From assembly GCF_000340965.1 (NCBI RefSeq), contig NZ_ANAY01000008.1, positions 1 to 37,669 of the forward strand: 37,669 bases of DNA. Direction: 5' to 3'. Positions within the stretch are counted from its first letter, which is position 1. Every line of letters begins with the position of its first letter. Positions 33,163 through 37,669 of the stretch are shown here, piece by piece. The translations under genes were made by a program, and so were the position numbers. A model generated the notes under the pieces. That model worked only from the letters and a program-made list of their open reading frames with translations. It did no database searches and was not told the origin of the DNA. Origin of the DNA: Nocardiopsis kunsanensis DSM 44524 (lineage in GTDB: Bacteria > Actinomycetota > Actinomycetes > Streptosporangiales > Streptosporangiaceae).

Positions 33163-34719
33163 GTGCGCACACGCCTCGTGACCGTGCTGCTCGCCCTGAT
33201 CACCGCGCTCGTGGTGATCCCGGGGCCGGCGGCGACGGCAGACGAACAGGGCGGTGAATCGCTCTCCGGCCAGATCGGGCAACCGGACGACCGATCACAG
33301 GGTGTCGAAGGCATCCGGATCGTGATCTCGGACGGTGACGACGAGGTCGGGGCGGCCGAGACCGACTCTGATGGAAATTGGGAGGTGGAGGTGCCCGGAC
33401 CGGGCACCTACGACCTCGAAGTGGATCAGGGGTCCGTACCCGAGGAGTACGAGCTGCGCGAGACGCCGCTCGTGACCGAGGGCATCGTGGAGGTCGAAGC
33501 GGGAGACTCCTCGACCCTGATCATCGCCCTCACAGAGGCGGGGGAGGACCAATCGCAGGAGGAGCCCTCGTCCTCGCCCGAGGAGGAGGCAACGGAGGAC
33601 GACGAGGGTGAGGGGGCCGACGAGGAGAGCATCGAGGTCGAAGGCGTCTCCGGTGGTTTCGGCGACCGTTTCGCCCAGCTGACCGCTGCGGGCCTGCTCT
33701 TCGGACTGGTCATCGCCGTCTCCGCGATCGGCCTCTCGCTCATCTTCGGTACCACCAAGCTCATCAACTTCGCCCACGGCGACATGGTCACCTTCGGCGC
33801 GATGATGGCCCTGCTCTTCAGCACCGGCGCGGCCGGCATGGGCAACTCGCTGTTGGCGATCTTCGCCGGTGTGGGAACTGCGATCCTCCTGGGCGCTCTC
33901 CTGGAGGGCAAGGTCCGCCCGACGCCGCTGATCGTGGTGCAGTGGACGGCCGTCCTCGGCGGTATCGCACTGGCCACGGCGATGGGCGTGGCCGGCGACT
34001 CCATCGCCTGGGAGGTGCCGTTGTGGGCGGCGGCCGGGATCTCGGTGGTCATGGGCGCGGTCCTGGGCGGAACGATGGAGCGTTACCTGTGGCGCCCGCT
34101 GCGGCGGCGGAACGTGGCCATGATCCAGATGTTCATCGTCTCGATCGGGCTGGCTCTGATCCTGCGGCACGTGATCCTGGTGCTCTTCAGCGCCAACCGC
34201 ACCCGGTACTCCGGTTTCCAGGTCCAGGACCTGGTACACATCGGTCCGGTCTCCCTGCCCCCGCGCGATCTGGTGATCATCGGGGTGGCAACGGTGGCCC
34301 TGGTGCTGGTGGGGTGCCTGCTGCAGTTCACCCGCATCGGCAAGGCGATGCGCGCGGTCTCCGACAACCGCGATCTGGCCGAGTCGTCCGGTATCGACGT
34401 CGACCGTGTGACGCTCTACGTCTGGTTCCTCGGCGGCGGCCTGTCCTCCTTGGGCGGCGTCCTCTTCGGCCTCAACCAGGTCGTCGACTACGAGATGGGC
34501 TTCCGCCTGCTGCTGCTCATGTTCGCCGCCGTCATCCTCGGCGGTCTGGGCACGGCCTACGGGGCGATGGTCGGTGGTCTGGCCGTCGGCCTGGTGGCGA
34601 TGCTGTCCACCCTGTGGTTCCCGACCCAGCTGATGGAGGCCTGGGCTCTGGCGTTGATGATTCTGATGCTGCTGTTCAGGCCCCAGGGCCTGCTCGGTCG
34701 GCGTGAACGGGTCGGCTAG
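33163..34719 (+). CDS. livH: Branched-chain amino acid ABC permease LivH with secreted N-terminal domain
   Basis: One of two membrane channel subunits of a high-affinity branched-chain amino acid (or related) importer. The last roughly 340 residues are a normal LivH permease with GTTKLINFAHGDMVTFGA (196-213) and the cytoplasmic-loop region RAVSDNRDLAESSGID. Unusually, 165 residues precede it. There is a signal peptide (1-26, ending GPAATA), and a beta-sandwich-like domain (about 32-125: VEGIRIVISDGDDEVG, TDSDGNWEVEVPGPGTYDLEV) of the carboxypeptidase-regulatory/SdrD-B kind. An acidic linker (about 125-165) follows. The total is 518 aa, against about 290-310. GTG at 33163 has AAGGAG upstream. 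livM follows after 12 bp. Confidence 0.9.
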   Translation: MRTRLVTVLLALITALVVIPGPAATADEQGGESLSGQIGQPDDRSQGVEGIRIVISDGDDEVGAAETDSDGNWEVEVPGPGTYDLEVDQGSVPEEYELRETPLVTEGIVEVEAGDSSTLIIALTEAGEDQSQEEPSSSPEEEATEDDEGEGADEESIEVEGVSGGFGDRFAQLTAAGLLFGLVIAVSAIGLSLIFGTTKLINFAHGDMVTFGAMMALLFSTGAAGMGNSLLAIFAGVGTAILLGALLEGKVRPTPLIVVQWTAVLGGIALATAMGVAGDSIAWEVPLWAAAGISVVMGAVLGGTMERYLWRPLRRRNVAMIQMFIVSIGLALILRHVILVLFSANRTRYSGFQVQDLVHIGPVSLPPRDLVIIGVATVALVLVGCLLQFTRIGKAMRAVSDNRDLAESSGIDVDRVTLYVWFLGGGLSSLGGVLFGLNQVVDYEMGFRLLLLMFAAVILGGLGTAYGAMVGGLAVGLVAMLSTLWFPTQLMEAWALALMILMLLFRPQGLLGRRERVG

Positions 34720-34731
34720 GAGAGGTAGACG

Positions 34732-35721
34732 ATGGATATTCTGATGATCCTCGCCGAGTCCGCCCGATCCGCGGTGGGACCGGTGGCGGCGATCTATGCG
34801 TTGGCGGCCGTCGGGCTCAACCTGCACTTCGGTTACACGGGGCTGCTGAACTTCGGCCAGGTCGGCTTCATGCTCGTGGGCGCCTACGGCCTCGGAATCA
34901 GCGTGGGCGTGTTCGGTCTGCCCGTGCTGGTCGGGTTCGTGGTGAGCCTGGCGTGCGCGGTCGTACTGGCGTTGCTGTTGGGCATTCCGACACTGCGGTT
35001 GCGTTCGGATTATCTGGCGATCAGCACGATCGCCACGGCCGAGGTGTTGCGGTACGTGTACCGGGCCGACTTCGCCGGGCCGTTGACCAACGGCGTGTAC
35101 GGGCTGCAGAACCTGTCCGCGGGTTTCCGGTCGATCAACCCCTTCGACTCGGCCGGACGGTACGGCTTCGGGGCGTTCAACTTCAGCGGCAACCACCTGT
35201 GGGTCATGGTGGTGACCTGGGGCCTGGTGGGGTTGTTCGCGCTGTTGACGTGGATGTTGATGCACAGCCCCTGGGGGCGTGTCATCAAGGGCATCCGTGA
35301 GGACGAGGACGCGGCGCGCAGCCTCGGCAAGAACGTGTTCGCGTACAAGATGCAGGTGTTGGTGCTGGGCGGTGCCATCGGTGCGCTGGCCGGCGCCATG
35401 ATGGCGGTGCACCAAGCGGCGATCAACCCGGACCAGTTCAAACCGCAGGTGACGTTCTTCCTGTGGGCGATCTTGCTGTTGGGTGGCGCGGGCCGTGTGC
35501 TGGGCCCGTTCATCGGTTCGGTGGCGTTCTGGTTCCTGATGAACTTCACGGACGGGCTTCTGCGCGGTCTGGGGAGCGAGGGCTACTTGCCGTTCCTGTC
35601 CGGCCCTGATTTCGGTGCGATCCAGTTGGCCTTCGTGGGTCTGATGCTGGTGCTGCTGATCGTGTTCCGGCCGCAGGGCCTCATCGGCGACCGCAAGGAG
35701 ATGCTGATCAATGTCAAGTGA
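34732..35721 (+). CDS. livM: Branched-chain amino acid ABC permease LivM
   Basis: The second membrane subunit, 329 aa with about nine to ten helices. Family features are LNLHFGYTGLLNFGQVGFMLVGAY near the N terminus and GIREDEDAARSLGKNVFAYK in the cytoplasmic coupling loop. The C-terminal FRPQGLIGDRKE is also typical. It forms the channel with LivH and is powered by LivG and LivF. GGAGAGG lies 6 nt before the ATG. The stop overlaps livG by 11 bp. Length is normal and there is no extra domain, in contrast with LivH. Confidence 0.94.
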   Translation: MDILMILAESARSAVGPVAAIYALAAVGLNLHFGYTGLLNFGQVGFMLVGAYGLGISVGVFGLPVLVGFVVSLACAVVLALLLGIPTLRLRSDYLAISTIATAEVLRYVYRADFAGPLTNGVYGLQNLSAGFRSINPFDSAGRYGFGAFNFSGNHLWVMVVTWGLVGLFALLTWMLMHSPWGRVIKGIREDEDAARSLGKNVFAYKMQVLVLGGAIGALAGAMMAVHQAAINPDQFKPQVTFFLWAILLLGGAGRVLGPFIGSVAFWFLMNFTDGLLRGLGSEGYLPFLSGPDFGAIQLAFVGLMLVLLIVFRPQGLIGDRKEMLINVK

Positions 35722-36583
35722 CGAGACGACCGTCTCCGGTACAGAGGACCGTATGGCCGGGGTGGAGCCGGCCCCGGGCGTGGGCAAGCCCGATCCGATC
35801 CTGACCGCCGAGGGGGTGCGCCGTTCGTTCGGTGGCCTGACGGCCGTGGACGTGGAGCACCTGGAGGTGCAGCGGGGGACGATCACGGCGTTGATCGGTC
35901 CGAACGGTGCGGGCAAGTCCACGCTGTTCAACCTGCTGACGGGTTTCGACCGTGTGGACCGGGGACGCTGGTCCTTCGGCGGGCGGGCGATCAACGGCCG
36001 CCGGGGCCATCAGGTGGCGCGTTCGGGCATGGTGCGGACGTTCCAGCTGACCAAGGCACTGACGCGGATGTCGGTGCTGGACAACATGTTGCTGGGTGCG
36101 CAACGCCAGTTCGGTGAGCGGATGGCCGGTGCGTTGTGGCGTCCCGGTTGGTCCAAGCAGGAAGCGGCCAACACCGAGCGCGCGATGGCTCTGTTGGAGC
36201 GGTTCCGGCTGGCGGACAAGCGCGACGACATGGCGGGCTCGCTGTCGGGCGGCCAGCGCAAGCTCCTGGAGATGGCACGGTCGCTGATGACCGAGCCGGA
36301 CATGATCATGCTGGACGAGCCGATGGCGGGTGTGAACCCGGCTCTGGTGCAGTCGCTGCTGAGCCACATCACGTCGTTGCGGGACGAAGGGCGTACGGTC
36401 CTGTTCGTCGAGCACGACATGGACGTGATCATGGGCATCAGCGACTGGATCGTGGTGTTGGCGCAGGGACAGGTGATCGCGGAGGGCCGTCCTTCCGACA
36501 TCAAGTCCGACAAGCGGGTGATCGACGCCTACTTGGGCGCCCAGGAGGACGAGGCAGAGGTTCGGGAGGGCGACGATGGCTGA
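35711..36583 (+). CDS. livG: Branched-chain amino acid ABC ATPase LivG
   Basis: The first ATPase subunit, 290 aa. Walker A is GPNGAGKST (about 63-71), the signature LSGGQRKLLEMAR, Walker B MIMLDEPMAGVNP and the H-loop FVEHDMD. The typical LivG FQLTKALTRMSVLDNMLLGAQ region follows the Q-loop. A 30-residue N-terminal tail and an acidic C-terminal tail extend the core. It overlaps both livM (11 bp) and livF (8 bp), so the operon is translationally coupled. Confidence 0.94.
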   Translation: MSSDETTVSGTEDRMAGVEPAPGVGKPDPILTAEGVRRSFGGLTAVDVEHLEVQRGTITALIGPNGAGKSTLFNLLTGFDRVDRGRWSFGGRAINGRRGHQVARSGMVRTFQLTKALTRMSVLDNMLLGAQRQFGERMAGALWRPGWSKQEAANTERAMALLERFRLADKRDDMAGSLSGGQRKLLEMARSLMTEPDMIMLDEPMAGVNPALVQSLLSHITSLRDEGRTVLFVEHDMDVIMGISDWIVVLAQGQVIAEGRPSDIKSDKRVIDAYLGAQEDEAEVREGDDG

Positions 36584-37436
36584 CCAGGGCGAGAACGGCG
36601 AGCTTCCGGCCGGGGAGATCCCTGCGGAGGCGGAGGACGCGTCCACGGTCCAGGGCCAGCGTGAAGAGGTCCTGGAGCAGGCGCGGGCCGAGGCGTTGGC
36701 CGTGGGTGGCCCTGAGGACCACCTGCTGCTGGCCAAGGACGTGGTGGCCGGTTACGTACCGGGCGTGAACATCCTGAACGGGTGCACGTTGACCTTGTCC
36801 GAGGGCGAGGTCGTGGCGATCATCGGTCCGAACGGTGCGGGCAAGTCGACGTTGATCAAGACGATCTTCGGACTGATCCCGGTGCGTGGGGGCGACGTGA
36901 CGTTGCGGGCCTCGAGCATCGCCGGTCTGGCGGCGCACAGTCTGGTGGAGCGCGGTGTGGGGTACGTGCCCCAGTCGCAGAACGTGTTCCCGTCGTTGAC
37001 GATCGAGGAGAACCTCCAGATGGGGGCCTTCCTGCGGCCGCGGAGTTTCGCGAAGCGTTTCGAGACCGTGGCGGGGCTGTTCCCGTTGTTGGCGGACCGG
37101 CGGCGTGCGAAGGCCGGGTCGTTGTCGGGCGGTGAACGCCAGATGGTGGCGATGGGCCGGGCCCTGATGATGGAGCCGTCGGTGTTGTTGTTGGACGAGC
37201 CGACGGCGGGTCTATCGCCGATCTTCCAGGAGGAGGTCTTCCAGCGGGTCAAGGAGGTCAACGAGACGGGTGTCTCGGTGATCATGGTGGAGCAGAACGC
37301 GCGCCGTTGCCTGCAGATCTGCGACCGCGGTTACGTGCTGGACCAGGGGCGTAACGCCTACACGGGTTCGGGCGCGGACCTGTTGGAGGACCCGAACGTC
37401 ATCGAGCTGTACCTGGGCACGTTGGCCAAGGCGTGA
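36576..37436 (+). CDS. livF: Branched-chain amino acid ABC ATPase LivF
   Basis: The second ATPase subunit, 286 aa. About 50 acidic N-terminal residues precede the ATPase domain. Walker A is GPNGAGKST (about 85-93), the Q-loop VGYVPQSQNVFPSLT, the signature LSGGERQMVAMGR, Walker B LLLDEPTAGLSP and the H-loop IMVEQNAR. VEQNA is typical of LivF and distinguishes it from LivG. It ends the operon before a strong bidirectional hairpin. Confidence 0.94.
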   Translation: MADQGENGELPAGEIPAEAEDASTVQGQREEVLEQARAEALAVGGPEDHLLLAKDVVAGYVPGVNILNGCTLTLSEGEVVAIIGPNGAGKSTLIKTIFGLIPVRGGDVTLRASSIAGLAAHSLVERGVGYVPQSQNVFPSLTIEENLQMGAFLRPRSFAKRFETVAGLFPLLADRRRAKAGSLSGGERQMVAMGRALMMEPSVLLLDEPTAGLSPIFQEEVFQRVKEVNETGVSVIMVEQNARRCLQICDRGYVLDQGRNAYTGSGADLLEDPNVIELYLGTLAKA

Positions 37437-37457
37437 GGCCCGGCCCTGCCGGAACGG

Positions 37458-37507
37458 CACAGGGCGGGGACACGGACCCGGTACAGGGTTCGCGTCCCCG
37501 CCCTGTG
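37458..37507. terminator. Bidirectional terminator between livF and the convergent liv binding-protein gene
   Basis: Perfect 14-bp arms CACAGGGCGGGGAC (37458-37471) and GTCCCCGCCCTGTG (37494-37507) flank a 22-nt loop. Placed midway between two convergent stops. Confidence 0.75.
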
Positions 37508-37526
37508 TGCTTCTCCGGGACGGCGG

Positions 37527-37669
37527 TCAGCCCTCTTCGCCGGAGTACTCGACGTACTCGCGGATGCCGTATCCGTCGGCGCTGAACTCGAAGACCTCGA
37601 AGGTTGCGGTGGTGGGGTCGCCGTTGTCGTCGAGGTCGATGTTGCCGCTGACGCCCTGGTAGTCGATCT
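37527..37669 (-). CDS. C-terminal end of a branched-chain amino acid ABC substrate-binding protein (partial)
   Basis: The last 46 or so codons of a minus-strand gene that runs off the right edge. The translation reads YQGVSGNIDLDDNGDPTT, then FEVFEFSADGYG and a final SGEEG before TGA at 37527-37529. The G-x-x-G-x-I-x-L-D-x-N-G-D turn and the following F-E-V-F-E-F strand are typical of the end of periplasmic-binding-like LivK/ANF-receptor proteins. It is probably the binding-protein partner of LivHMGF but is transcribed convergently. Only the tail is visible, so the subfamily is not certain. Confidence 0.8.
   Translation of the reverse strand, partial: IDYQGVSGNIDLDDNGDPTTATFEVFEFSADGYGIREYVEYSGEEG

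Overview
This looks like a chromosomal segment of a high-GC actinomycete. Supporting signs are the strong G/C third-position bias, GTG and TTG starts, TANNNT promoters placed 6-7 nt before start codons, mycothiol-type and HGxxPAAW-type actinobacterial families, an ANTAR response regulator beside a liv operon, and a hisI-trp-lgt cluster like those of Streptomyces and Nocardiopsis. I lean towards the Nocardiopsaceae, but that is inference from gene content and order.

Layout. 1-4300: a long leader with two hairpins and a two-gene heterodimeric ABC exporter. 4396-5391 (minus): an SIS-domain protein. 5578-11412: hisI, two small trp-associated membrane proteins, a DUF2752/CD225 pair, then trpC, trpB and trpA. 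trpE is absent from the place where Streptomyces-type clusters usually carry it. 11775-17171: a cell-envelope block with a MauE-like membrane protein, a DsbA-like thioredoxin-fold protein, lgt, and two tandem paralogous membrane-anchored proteins with an identically spaced cysteine pair. 17165-18919 (minus): a BpsA-like (branched polyamine synthase family) protein with a long C-terminal extension. 18920-19710: non-coding, with a roughly 265-bp imperfect palindrome and a long gltB leader. 19711-25749: gltB-gltD (glutamate synthase). 25972-30819: DUF2784, a toroid-repeat protein, a mycothiol/DinB-type protein (minus), pyk and a DUF1266-like membrane protein (minus). 31065-32071: a minus-strand island of lower GC with an unusual tRNA-Leu(CAA) and a broken HTH/LAGLIDADG-type gene. 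32186-37436: a PdtaR-like ANTAR regulator, then livH-livM-livG-livF, with the tail of a liv substrate-binding protein entering convergently from the right edge.

How the parts fit. Most genes are core metabolism: histidine, tryptophan, glutamate, pyruvate kinase and branched-chain amino acid uptake. The least explained material is (a) the redox/envelope block, where MauE-like and DsbA-like proteins sit beside two secreted-domain paralogues that look like disulfide clients; (b) a LivH permease with a secretion signal and an extracytoplasmic beta-sandwich-like domain fused to its N terminus; (c) the tRNA/HTH-LAGLIDADG island; (d) the palindromic element upstream of gltB. I found no CRISPR array, prophage, transposase or complete undescribed defence system. 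Candidate novelty is limited to those four items.
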